Shown piece after piece: positions 8,382-16,225 of a stretch of DNA of 53,715 nucleotides (within the stretch, counting starts at the first letter, position 1; every line of letters begins with the position of its first letter). A program made the position numbers and the translations under genes. The notes beneath the pieces are model-generated. The model did not search any database, had not been told where the DNA came from, and saw only the letters and a list, made by a program, of their open reading frames with translations. Source of the stretch: Solidesulfovibrio sp. (GTDB taxonomy: Bacteria > Desulfobacterota > Desulfovibrionia > Desulfovibrionales > Desulfovibrionaceae). Where the stretch lies: contig NZ_JARKOZ010000184.1 in the NCBI RefSeq assembly GCF_029978005.1, forward strand, positions 1-53,715, given 5' to 3'.

Positions 8382-11300
8382 TTACGGCAGTTCCTGGTCC
8401 TTGCGGCGGCCGGGGGCGGTGTTTTCGAGGCTTTGGCTCGCGGCCGGCGGGAAGCGCTCGGCGAGGTGGCGCATGTCGGCCAGGTAGCGCCGGAAGCTGC
8501 TCAGGTAGAAGGCCAGGGCCGGGGCGAAGTTGCGGCCCACGAGCCCGTCGATGAGCAGTCGGCTGATCTCCTTTTCCCGCAGCAGCACGTCCTGGGAGAG
8601 CAGGAACACCCGGCGTTCCTCCAGGGTCATGCCGCGCATGGTCTTGGCCAGAACCGGCCGGGCCTGGGGCTGGTGCATCCAGAAATAGAGGAAGTCCAGG
8701 GCGTTGACGATGACGATCTTCTCCAGGTCGCCGCGTCGCTGGCGCAGTTCGGCCATGAGGGTCTTGGGCGCTTCCAGCAGGCTGACCGCGTCCGCGTCGG
8801 GATAGGCCCGTTCGATCTGGCTCTGGGCCTCGTAGAGTTGGCGGCACTTGTCGCGGTAGTCGCGGATGCGCAGCCGCACGTAGCGCGCCCGGTCGGCCAG
8901 GCCCTCGATGCCGGCGGCCACGCCGTCCGAGGCGAACTTGGACACGATGGCGGCGAAGGGCTCCAGGGCGGCCTCGGGCGCGGCCGCGCCGGAGAGGCGA
9001 AGCGCCAGGGCAAGCCCCTGGTTGATGCCGAGCGCCAGGGGGATGGACAGGATGCTGCGGAAGAGGTTCCCCACGGCGGCGGCCGTGGGCAGGCCCCGGT
9101 AGAGGTTGTGGCTGGCCAGGTACAGGCCGTTGGCCAGGGCCATGACCGCGAACAGGGCCAGGGGGTCGGTGGCCGTGGTGATGCCGAGCGTCTGTTCCAG
9201 GAGGAGCTTGCGCACGAGGATGTCGAGCAGGGGCACGGAAAAGCCGGTGTAGAAAAGCGAATCCGCGATGCGGTCGACGCTGACGTAGTCCGTGAGGGCC
9301 AGCATGGGGCTGCGGTGCAGGCCGCCGCAGCCGATGGCCGCCTGGATGATGTTGCGAAGGCCGGTGATGCCGAACCAGATGCAGGCCCCGCCGTAGGCCA
9401 GCACCCACCAGGAGTTGACCGCCGCGAAGGAGGCGGCGGCCACGCCGAAGCCGACGAGGATCTTCAGCGTGTTCTTGAGCGTGCCGCTCACGTAGCGCCA
9501 CTGCAGCCGGTCTCGGCAGCGCGTGGTCTCGGCGGCGAGCCTGTCGCAGGTCGTTTCCTGGATGCCGCCCAGGGTGTGGATGTTGGCCGTGTCCGGCGTG
9601 GCCTTGTAGTGGCGGCGCACGATCCAGGACAGCCGCCAGCGGTGGCCGGCCAGGCGCAGGCCGGGCAGTTCGCGCAGGCGGCGCAGAAGCCGCGTGCACG
9701 GCCCCGGCGTGAAGGCGTCGGGCAGGGCGGAAAGGCGCGGGGTCACGGCCACGCCCACGGGGATGGCCCGGCGCAGGCTTTCCCGGGGCGATTGCATCCG
9801 CCGGGCCAGGTGGGCCCTGGCCCGGGCCGGCAGGGTGTCGGCCACCACCAGCCCCATGCCGTGGCTGCGGGTGGAGCGGCCGGCGGAGTCCGAGCCCAGG
9901 CGCACGCCCAGGGGGGCGCGGCGGTAGGCGTCGCAAAGCCCGGCGGCTTCCTGGCGCAGCTCCAGGAGCCGCGCCGCCGCGTCCGTCTCGCCGGTCTGGG
10001 AGGCGGCGGCGGAGGCCGCGACGAGCAGCCGCTTGACCGCCGCCACGTCGCCGGCGTTGCAGGCGGCCAGAAGCTCCAGCGAGCCGTCCGTGGACTGGGG
10101 CAGGGTCTCGAAGACGCGCAGGTTGAAGATCTCCAGGTGGGTGACCGCGCCCTGGCAGGCGAAAAGGGCCAGCAGCACGTCCTGCTGCCGCAGCTCCGCC
10201 GCGACGAGGGTCAGCCTGGCCGGCCGGTGCAGCCCGGCCAGGCGTCTGGCCAGGGCGGCCGGGGACTGGGCCAGGCGCTCGGGCAGGGCCTGCCCCGGCG
10301 CGGCCGCGTCCGGCGGGGTGATCTCCGGGTTGGCCCGGCGCGACAGGCAGCCGCCGAGCAGGGCCTCCACCTCCAGGGCGTCGCAGGCCGCGCCCAGGGC
10401 CTTCCATTCCGGGGCGTCTGCGGGCAGGTGGGCCAGTTCCCCGGCCCGGGCTTCGAGCAGCGGCAGGGCCGATTCGTGGATGTAGCGGCCCAGGTGGTAG
10501 GCGCTCGGCTGTCCCGCGCCCACGAAGGCCAGGAAGGCCTCGGGGGCGAGCGGCGGCAGGGCCAGCCCCGTCGCGGCGCGAAGCCCCGGGGCGTGGCGCA
10601 CGTTGAAGGCGGCGAGCAGGGCCAGGGCGTTGTCGCGCCAGCGCGCCGATACGGTCCGCCCCTCCTCCATGAACCGGCGCACTTCGGGGCGGCCCAGGAA
10701 GGCGGCGAAGCTCCACGGCTCGGTCAGCCCCTCGGGCGTCCACAGGAGTTTGACCGTACTTTCTCCCTGGCGGGCCATGCATTCGACGGCGATGTCCGCG
10801 GCCAGTCCCATGATGGCCGCCGCCTCCAGCAGTTCGGCCGCCGTTTCCTGGCGCACGAAATGGTAGTGGACCACGGTCAGGCGGCGGATGCCCTTGATCC
10901 AGGCGTCGAGGACCAGGTGGGTGGGCGATTTGCGGCCCTTGGTGCTGGCGTCGTGGACGTGGTCGTCGAAGGCGATCTGGTTCTGGGCCTCGGGCATCTC
11001 CAGCAGGTGGCGCTCGGCCAGCAGCCGGCGCACCAGGCGCGGCTTGCCGGTCACGGCGGCCCGGAAGTCGTGGGCCAGCTCCAGCCGGCGGCGAGGGTCG
11101 CCCCCGGCCCGCACCAGATCCTTCATGAGCTGCAGGAGCACCCGGGCGGTGTTTTTTTCCAGGCCCGACTCGGCCGTGACCAGCACCTCGTCGCGCAGGG
11201 AGCGCAGGGCGGAAAGCCGTCGCTCGACCTGGTCCGCTTCCAGGGAGTTCAGCAGCCGGGCCGTGGCGTAGGCGATGCGCAGCTCGCGCGGGGCGGCCAT

Positions 11301-11504
11301 TTCCTTGATGCCGTGGGGGTGGAGATAGGGGGCGAGCAGCCGCTTGAGACTCGAGGAAGGATGCCCCAGCACGTCGTCCACCAGCTCCAGCAGCACCCTG
11401 TCGCGCCTGTCGAAGCGCAGGCGGGACCAGATGCCCTCCGGCGTCGCTTTTGCGTGGTCGAGGGCGGCAGGGGCCGATGCCGGCTTGTCGGTGGAGGAAG
11501 TCAT
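8382..11504 (-). CDS. Large predicted membrane protein of unknown function (1040 aa)
   Basis: Not recognised. The first 600 or so residues are soluble and helical with many Arg/Leu/Ala, and contain repeated short stretches such as LLEARAGELAHLPADAPEWK that read like degenerate helical repeats. The second part has about five hydrophobic segments (around TLKILVGFGVAAASFA, VLAYGGACIWFGI, FAVMALANGLYLA, LFRSILSIPLALG). A charged helical C-terminal domain of about 250 residues ends in a basic tail. ATG 11504 is the first start that leaves a plausible N-terminus; there is no clear ribosome site. The gene is divergent from the small gene at 11666. It is probably an inner-membrane protein with large cytoplasmic domains. 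Confidence 0.8.
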   Translation of the reverse strand: MTSSTDKPASAPAALDHAKATPEGIWSRLRFDRRDRVLLELVDDVLGHPSSSLKRLLAPYLHPHGIKEMAAPRELRIAYATARLLNSLEADQVERRLSALRSLRDEVLVTAESGLEKNTARVLLQLMKDLVRAGGDPRRRLELAHDFRAAVTGKPRLVRRLLAERHLLEMPEAQNQIAFDDHVHDASTKGRKSPTHLVLDAWIKGIRRLTVVHYHFVRQETAAELLEAAAIMGLAADIAVECMARQGESTVKLLWTPEGLTEPWSFAAFLGRPEVRRFMEEGRTVSARWRDNALALLAAFNVRHAPGLRAATGLALPPLAPEAFLAFVGAGQPSAYHLGRYIHESALPLLEARAGELAHLPADAPEWKALGAACDALEVEALLGGCLSRRANPEITPPDAAAPGQALPERLAQSPAALARRLAGLHRPARLTLVAAELRQQDVLLALFACQGAVTHLEIFNLRVFETLPQSTDGSLELLAACNAGDVAAVKRLLVAASAAASQTGETDAAARLLELRQEAAGLCDAYRRAPLGVRLGSDSAGRSTRSHGMGLVVADTLPARARAHLARRMQSPRESLRRAIPVGVAVTPRLSALPDAFTPGPCTRLLRRLRELPGLRLAGHRWRLSWIVRRHYKATPDTANIHTLGGIQETTCDRLAAETTRCRDRLQWRYVSGTLKNTLKILVGFGVAAASFAAVNSWWVLAYGGACIWFGITGLRNIIQAAIGCGGLHRSPMLALTDYVSVDRIADSLFYTGFSVPLLDILVRKLLLEQTLGITTATDPLALFAVMALANGLYLASHNLYRGLPTAAAVGNLFRSILSIPLALGINQGLALALRLSGAAAPEAALEPFAAIVSKFASDGVAAGIEGLADRARYVRLRIRDYRDKCRQLYEAQSQIERAYPDADAVSLLEAPKTLMAELRQRRGDLEKIVIVNALDFLYFWMHQPQARPVLAKTMRGMTLEERRVFLLSQDVLLREKEISRLLIDGLVGRNFAPALAFYLSSFRRYLADMRHLAERFPPAASQSLENTAPGRRKDQELP

Positions 11505-11594
11505 GAGCGTTTCGTATGTTACGGAAAAAAGGGGTCGTTGGGAAGGGGGAAAGGGGCCGGCGGCGGCGTCCCCGCCCGGAGATGTCGACGGAAC

Positions 11595-11623
11595 TTGGCC
11601 TGGAGGCGCGGTTTTGCTAGGAT
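11595..11623 (+). promoter_or_regulatory. Candidate sigma70 promoter
   Basis: TTGGCC at 11595-11600, a 17-base spacer and TAGGAT at 11618-11623, 42 bases before the ATG at 11666. It lies in the divergent gap between two genes. Confidence 0.45.
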
Positions 11624-11665
11624 CGCGGGAGCGTGACCTGACCAAGGGTCGCGCAGGGAGGCACG

Positions 11666-12040
11666 ATGGCCAAAAGCAAGGTTCCCGCCGAGGCGTACGA
11701 TCTGGTCGCGGACGCGGCCCGGGAGGTGCGGCGTCTGGAGGCCGAGGCCTCGCGGGCGCTGCACGAGGACGGGGACGCCGCCGCGCACCGGGCCAGGCTC
11801 ACGGAAAAATGCCTGGCTCTGGAGGCCCTGCCCGAGGAGGCGTCGCAGGCGTTGACGGACAGCGACGCCGACGGCGCGGCCGCCTTCGTTGCCGGGCTCG
11901 AGGATTTCGCGCGCCGGGCCGGCATGGCCCTGTCCCTGGAGAGCATCTTCTTCATGGGCGCGCTGCTCTATCCGGAAGACTACCAGGACGGCGAGCCAAA
12001 CGACCTGGAACGCTTCCTGGACCGCTTCGAGGCGGCGTGA
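11666..12040 (+). CDS. Conserved-looking small helical protein
   Basis: 124 residues, family not recognised. It is acidic and helical, with an Ala/Glu-rich coiled-coil-like N-terminal half (about 10-70) and a C-terminal part containing a hydrophobic SLESIFFMGALLY stretch, then an acidic end. GGGAGG at 11656-11661 is a good ribosome site five bases before ATG. Its TGA overlaps the GTG of the flavin oxidoreductase, so the two are cotranslated. Cytoplasmic by appearance; no catalytic motif is seen. Confidence 0.75.
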   Translation: MAKSKVPAEAYDLVADAAREVRRLEAEASRALHEDGDAAAHRARLTEKCLALEALPEEASQALTDSDADGAAAFVAGLEDFARRAGMALSLESIFFMGALLYPEDYQDGEPNDLERFLDRFEAA

Positions 12041-13197
12041 GCACCGCCATGCAGGTCTTTTCCCCCATTGCCGTAAACGGCATGCGCATCGCCAACCGCT
12101 TCGTCCGCTCGGCCACGGCCGAGGGCCTGGCCGCGCCCGACGGGTCGGTCACGGACCGGCTGGAAGCGGCCATGGCCGCCCTGGCCAGGGGCGGGGTGGG
12201 GCTCGTCGTTTCGGGTCATGCTTATGTGGAGAAGCGCGGCCAGGCCGGGGTCGGCCAGATGGGCGTGCACACGCCCGCCATGGAGGCCGGCGTGGCCAGG
12301 CTCGCCCGGTGCGTCCACGCCCACGGCGGCCGCTTCGTGGTGCAGCTGGCCCATGCCGGCGGCCGGGCCGATTCGGCCCTGTCCGGGGAGCCGGCCGTGG
12401 GGCCGTCCGAAAGCGAGGGGAATGCGGCCGCCGGCATCGGTCCGAGCGGGGCCATGACCGCCGAGGACCTGGCCCGCGTCCAGGCCGCCTTCGGCGCGGC
12501 CGCCGCGCTTTGCCGCGACGCCGGCGCGGACGGGGTGCAGATCCACGCTGCCCACGGCTATGGCTTGAGCCAATTCCTCTCGCCGCGTACCAACCGCCGC
12601 AGCGGGGCCTACGGCGGGTCGCTGGAGAACCGGGCCCGGCTGCTGCTCGAAACCGTGGGGGCCATCCGCAGCCTGGTCGGCCGGGACTTTCCGCTGCTCG
12701 TCAAGATCAACAGCGAGGATTTCATCGAGGGCGGCATGACCGCTGCCGAGAGCCGGCAGGTCGTGGCCTGGCTCGAGGCGGCCGGCGTGGACGCGGTGGA
12801 GCTTTCCGGCGGCACCCTGGATTCCGGCCGGCTCTCGCCGGTGCGGCCGGGCCGCTTCGCCATCCCGGAGGGCGAGGCCTGGTACCGCGAGTCGGCCAGG
12901 GCGCTCAAGGCCCAGGGGCTGGGCATCCCGCTCATCCTGGTCGGGGGGGTGCGCAGTCTGGAAACGGCCGAGGCCGTCGTGGCCTCGGGCATGGCCGACA
13001 TGGTGGCCCTGTCGCGGCCGCTCATCCGCGAGCCCGGGCTGGTGGCGCGCTGGCGCGCCGGGGACGTCGCCCCGTCGGCCTGCGTGAGCGACAACCTGTG
13101 CTTCGTGCCCCTGCGCAAAGGCGAGGGCGTCTCCTGCCTCACCGAGGCCCGGGAAAAACGCCGGGCCGCGTCGCGCCCGCAGGGCGAGGCGGAGTGA
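12037..13197 (+). CDS. NADH:flavin oxidoreductase, old yellow enzyme family
   Basis: An FMN-dependent ene-reductase that uses NAD(P)H to reduce activated C=C bonds or related substrates; the natural substrate is unknown. 386 residues from GTG 12037; ATG 12049 is a possible alternative. The TIM-barrel start is FSPIAVNGMRIANRFVRSAT. The substrate-binding motif IHAAHGYGLSQFLSP has H170, H173 and Y175, followed by the typical N.R.GAYGGSLENR.R signature, with a phosphate-binding end ALSRPLIREPGL. The C-terminus has only scattered cysteines (ACVSDNLCF) rather than the four-cysteine 4Fe-4S motif of the multidomain dienoyl-CoA reductases, so this is a single-domain member. It is coupled to the preceding small gene. 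Confidence 0.92.
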   Translation: MSTAMQVFSPIAVNGMRIANRFVRSATAEGLAAPDGSVTDRLEAAMAALARGGVGLVVSGHAYVEKRGQAGVGQMGVHTPAMEAGVARLARCVHAHGGRFVVQLAHAGGRADSALSGEPAVGPSESEGNAAAGIGPSGAMTAEDLARVQAAFGAAAALCRDAGADGVQIHAAHGYGLSQFLSPRTNRRSGAYGGSLENRARLLLETVGAIRSLVGRDFPLLVKINSEDFIEGGMTAAESRQVVAWLEAAGVDAVELSGGTLDSGRLSPVRPGRFAIPEGEAWYRESARALKAQGLGIPLILVGGVRSLETAEAVVASGMADMVALSRPLIREPGLVARWRAGDVAPSACVSDNLCFVPLRKGEGVSCLTEAREKRRAASRPQGEAE

Positions 13198-13202
13198 GGG
13201 AG

Positions 13203-13260
13203 CGGGGGGGAATGCCTCCGGCGGCGAGGAGGGGCCGGGGGCTCCTCCTGGACCACCCCC
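13203..13260 (-). repeat. Dispersed intergenic stem-loop repeat, copy 2 (inverted)
   Basis: Read on the minus strand, this carries the same order of modules as 8311-8367: GGGTGGTCCAGGAGG, a GC-rich loop, CCCCTCCT, GCCGCCGGAGGCAT and a C-run. The stem is slightly imperfect here. It lies in the convergent gap between the flavin oxidoreductase gene and the minus-strand gene ending at 13362. Confidence 0.75.
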
Positions 13261-13361
13261 AAGGGGGAGAATTCTGTGCGTGCGAGGGGCGAAAGGGCGG
13301 AAGTCGGTTCGCCTCTTTTTCTTTCTGACGGGCTTGTGGCGGCCTTGCGCGCCATCCGGCC

Positions 13362-13868
13362 TCAGTCGGCCTCGTCCCGGATGAAGGCGATGGTCTTTTC
13401 CGGCAGGGCTTTCGGCGCGCCGCCGTTGCCGAGTTCGGTCAGGTCCTCGGTGATGGTGAGCATGAACTGGGTGAAGCGGGCCTGCTTTTGCACCCGCTCC
13501 CGGGCGTCGGGGCTGTGCCAGGCCTCCTTGAGCAGCTCCGCGGCGTGGTGGTGGATCATAAGGGCCAGGGGCTTGGGCATGGAGGCGTAATATTCGAGCA
13601 TGTTGGCCTTCATCTCGTCGATGCTGGCCAGGAATTCCCCGAACTGCTCGGTCTGGCGCTCCTCTTCCATCTGCGTCCGCCTGCATTCCTCGCGAAAGCG
13701 GATTTCCATGATCTCCAGGCGCTTTTTGAGTTCGGCTGCGGCCACGAGCTTCTCTCCCTTGAGCCGGTCGAGCTCGGGCTGGTTCTCGCGCTGCCAGGTC
13801 GCGGCCTCGCCGCGAAAGCTGTTGATGAGCCTGGAAAAGAATTTCCCGATGTCTTCAGGGAACGACAT
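13362..13868 (-). CDS. Helical, coiled-coil-rich cytoplasmic protein, unknown function
   Basis: 168 residues, not recognised. Long charged helices dominate (ELKKRLEIMEIRFREE, RRTQMEEERQTEQF), with a central hydrophobic ALMIHHHAAELL containing three adjacent histidines. GAGG five bases before ATG 13868 supports the start. It follows the membrane protein gene 13871-14308 with only two bases between, so both are one operon; the pair may form a membrane-tethered coiled-coil complex. No enzyme motif is visible. Confidence 0.7.
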   Translation of the reverse strand: MSFPEDIGKFFSRLINSFRGEAATWQRENQPELDRLKGEKLVAAAELKKRLEIMEIRFREECRRTQMEEERQTEQFGEFLASIDEMKANMLEYYASMPKPLALMIHHHAAELLKEAWHSPDARERVQKQARFTQFMLTITEDLTELGNGGAPKALPEKTIAFIRDEAD

Positions 13869-13870
13869 GC

Positions 13871-14308
13871 CTACCTCGTTTGTTCGAAAAAGAGATCCAT
13901 GAGCAGCGAGGCCTCGGTCGGGTCGGCCTCGGCCAGATAGCGGTGCAGGGCCAGCAGGCCGTCGAAGTCCACGACGGTGACGGCCTTCTCGATGAAGACC
14001 GACGTGCGCTGGTGCATGTAGGGCGTCATGCGCCGCTTGTTGCCCTCGAGCTGCTCGCGCACGATGACGGCCAGCTCGCGGATGTTGGCGCGCTGGCGCT
14101 CCAGGGCCAGCTTGCGGCGCGCCGCGAAGCCCCGGGCGGCGATGGCCTCGCGGATGCGCTGGTGCTTCTCCTGGCGGCGGGCCAGGCGGGTCTTTTTCCG
14201 GGAAAGGTACAGGTAAAGGCCGAACGCCGCGAGCAGGGCCGGGCCATACAGGGCGGCCACGGAAAGCGAGAAGAAGATGAGCGAAGTCTGGGCGGGGTGG
14301 GGCGGCAT
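13871..14308 (-). CDS. Single-pass membrane protein with basic coiled-coil tail
   Basis: 145 residues from ATG 14308; a TTG at 14317 would add three residues. A hydrophobic segment at about 9-32 (IFFSLSVAALYGPALLAAFG) is followed by a strongly basic helical region (SRKKTRLARRQEKHQRIREA) and a long helical domain. The positive charges after the segment place the C-terminal part in the cytoplasm. It is the first gene of a two-gene operon with the helical protein at 13362-13868. Family not recognised. Confidence 0.7.
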   Translation of the reverse strand: MPPHPAQTSLIFFSLSVAALYGPALLAAFGLYLYLSRKKTRLARRQEKHQRIREAIAARGFAARRKLALERQRANIRELAVIVREQLEGNKRRMTPYMHQRTSVFIEKAVTVVDFDGLLALHRYLAEADPTEASLLMDLFFEQTR

Positions 14309-14402
14309 GACGTTCAAACGGACTTACCCGGCGGTTGACGGCGCGGCGGCCGCTCCGGACACGCAACGAAAGCGTCCGGGGGCAGGCGCTCGCGCCAGTC
14401 TC

Positions 14403-14431
14403 CTGTTAGGGCAAAGGACCGTCTGCGTCAA
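14403..14431 (-). promoter_or_regulatory. Candidate sigma70 promoter for the two-gene operon 14308-13362
   Basis: On the minus strand TTGACG (complement of 14426-14431), a 17-base spacer and TAACAG (complement of 14403-14408). It lies about 95 bases before the start of the membrane protein gene. Confidence 0.45.
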
Positions 14432-14485
14432 GTCGGCCTGATTTTTGCAAAGCTATGGAATCCATGCCTTTTATACGGCGAACCC

Positions 14486-14513
14486 GCCCGGGGCCGAGAC
14501 CCCGGCCCCGGGC
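14486..14513 (-). terminator. Stem-loop after the alcohol dehydrogenase gene
   Basis: GCCCGGGGCCG at 14486-14496 pairs perfectly with CGGCCCCGGGC at 14503-14513, 18 bases beyond the stop of the minus-strand alcohol dehydrogenase gene. A T-rich stretch on that strand follows only after about 11 bases, so termination strength is uncertain. Confidence 0.5.
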
Positions 14514-14530
14514 GTCGGCGCGGGAAACGC

Positions 14531-15730
14531 CTACAGCGAATTACGGAAGATGCGGGCCACCAGCTCCTCGGTCACCGGCACCGGGGCCAGGGGAAGGAGC
14601 ATCTTGGAGAGCGACGAGGCCATGGCCGTTTTGGTCAGGGCCGGGACGTCGGCCTCGCTGAAGCAGCCGGCCATGGACGTGGACTGCCCCACGCCGTGGC
14701 ACCATTGGCGCAGTTTTTCCACAACGTAGTCCGCTTCGCCCGGAACGCCCTTGAGACCTGGAATGATCGGGGCGAAGAGTTCGGCGATGACTTCCGGCAC
14801 GGCCGGATAGATTTCCTGGACCATGGCCGGCATGAGGATGCCGAGTCCGTCGCCGTGGGTGACGGAGGCGTTGAGCGTGCTCATGGCGTGCTCCATGGCG
14901 TGGGTGATGTGGAGCAGGCCCAGATCGAAGCTGATGCCGGCGATGGCCGAGGCGTACATGAGCCAGTAGCGGGCGGTGAGGTTGCCGGGCTCCACGATGG
15001 CCGTGGGCAGGTAGGTGGCCACCAGGCGGATGGCGTCGCGGGCCAGGCCGATGGAGTAGGGGGTGGTGGTGATGGTGGTGGCCGCTTCCAGGGCGTGGTT
15101 CACGGCGTCGATGGAGGTGGAGATGGTCTGCTTGGTCGGCATGGTGGCCGTGAGCGCCGGGTCCTCGATGGTGAAGGTCGCGTAGATGTGGGGCGAATTG
15201 ATGGCCGGCTTGTCCTCGCCGTCGGACTGGGCCACGGCGAAGGCGTCGCACTCCGAGCCCGTGCCGTGGGAGGTGTTGATGAGCACCAAAGGCGCGGCGT
15301 CGTCGATGGGCGCGCCCTTCTCGTAGAAGTCCACGGCCTTTTGGCCGGGGTGGCGCATGAGCACGGCGGCGGTCTTGGCCGTGTCCATGGCGCTGCCGCC
15401 GCCGATGGCCAGTATGGCCTTCGCCCCGAAGTCCAGGCCCATGGCCGCGGCCTCCTCGCAGTTGGCGTAGGTGGGGTTGGGGCGGACCTTGTCGTAGTGC
15501 TTCCAGGCGACGCGGGCGTCGAGCGCCGGCTTGACGGTCTTCCAGGCGCCGCTGGCCTTGTAAGCCACGGCGTCGGTGACCACGAGGAACTTGTCCGTGC
15601 CCTTGGCGGCCAGCCCTTCCAGTATGCCGTCGATCTTGGCCACGGCCCCGACACCGAAGTAGGTGACAGGGCGGGTGGGCTGCAGCACGAAGACCTTGCG
15701 AATGTCGATCTTCTTCTCCCATGTGGTCAT
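14531..15730 (-). CDS. Iron-containing (type III) alcohol dehydrogenase
   Basis: An NAD(P)-dependent dehydrogenase interconverting primary alcohols and aldehydes. 399 residues, the normal length. The nucleotide-binding motif GGGSAMDTAK lies at about 110-119. The expected metal ligands are all present: D208 and H212 in SIDAVNHALEA, H277 in THAMEH and H292 in VTHGDG. Family members of this type are major ethanol/lactate-linked enzymes in sulfate reducers; the exact substrate cannot be read from sequence. AAGGAGG directly upstream of ATG 15730 is a very strong ribosome site, and the upstream palindrome at 15743-15761 suggests regulation. It stands alone as a single-gene unit. Confidence 0.94.
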   Translation of the reverse strand: MTTWEKKIDIRKVFVLQPTRPVTYFGVGAVAKIDGILEGLAAKGTDKFLVVTDAVAYKASGAWKTVKPALDARVAWKHYDKVRPNPTYANCEEAAAMGLDFGAKAILAIGGGSAMDTAKTAAVLMRHPGQKAVDFYEKGAPIDDAAPLVLINTSHGTGSECDAFAVAQSDGEDKPAINSPHIYATFTIEDPALTATMPTKQTISTSIDAVNHALEAATTITTTPYSIGLARDAIRLVATYLPTAIVEPGNLTARYWLMYASAIAGISFDLGLLHITHAMEHAMSTLNASVTHGDGLGILMPAMVQEIYPAVPEVIAELFAPIIPGLKGVPGEADYVVEKLRQWCHGVGQSTSMAGCFSEADVPALTKTAMASSLSKMLLPLAPVPVTEELVARIFRNSL

Positions 15731-15742
15731 GTCGTCCCTCCT

Positions 15743-15761
15743 TGTGTAGCATTGTTACACA
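15743..15761. promoter_or_regulatory. Operator-like palindrome upstream of the alcohol dehydrogenase
   Basis: TGTGTAGCATTGTTACACA: two 9-base half-sites around a central T, matching at 8 of 9 positions. It overlaps the start of the transcript leader, right beside the ribosome binding site. The regulator is unknown; it does not match the usual Rex or FNR sites. Confidence 0.5.
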
Positions 15762-15880
15762 GTGCGGCCGCGTGACTGACCCCAGGCGCAAGACAAAAGC
15801 GCGGCCGCATCCTTCATCCGCATCGTTGCGGTATGAATTATGAGTTTGGGAAACAGTAGCAGGCGGGAGGCGTTTTGCAA

Positions 15881-15895
15881 GGGACAATTTGTCCC
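15881..15895. promoter_or_regulatory. Perfect 15-base palindrome, possible operator
   Basis: GGGACAATTTGTCCC: 7-base half-sites about a single central base, about 150 bases upstream of the alcohol dehydrogenase start. Its regulator is unknown. Confidence 0.4.
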
Positions 15896-16225
15896 CGCAT
15901 CGCTTCCAACGATGCTGCGGCGCGGAAAACGTCCGAGATTTGCTGCGGGAGGAGCGGCGGCGGTGCATCCGCCCCTTGGTTGGCCGACGGGCGGCGACAG
16001 GGGCGGAGCCGAAAGGGCGGGACCGTTGGCGAGCACCGCCCGCCCGCCGAGGTGGACGTTCGCGCGGGGCTGCCGCTGAGGCCCCGACCGGCCGACCGGG
16101 CCGGCTGGGCGCGTCCCCGGCGTGGCTCGGTGCGACGTCCTGTCGGCCTGCGACTACGGCATTCCGACCACGCGGCCCCGGCGCGACCCGGGGACGTGGC
16201 GACGCGGGGCGGGCCGGGCGGCGGA

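Larger units (their letters stand above)
15731..16225. other. Intergenic region upstream of the alcohol dehydrogenase
   Basis: 495 bases between two minus-strand genes. It contains two palindromes (15743-15761 and 15881-15895), an AT-richer patch around 15830-15860 that may hold the dehydrogenase promoter, and a GC-rich remainder (15900-16220) in which no gene with a ribosome site is apparent. Confidence 0.6.

Noticed and set aside
8313-11636. A 1107-residue open frame antisense to the large membrane protein gene
   Set aside because: Composition is Gly/Gln/His/Arg-rich as typical of antisense frames, and it has no ribosome site.
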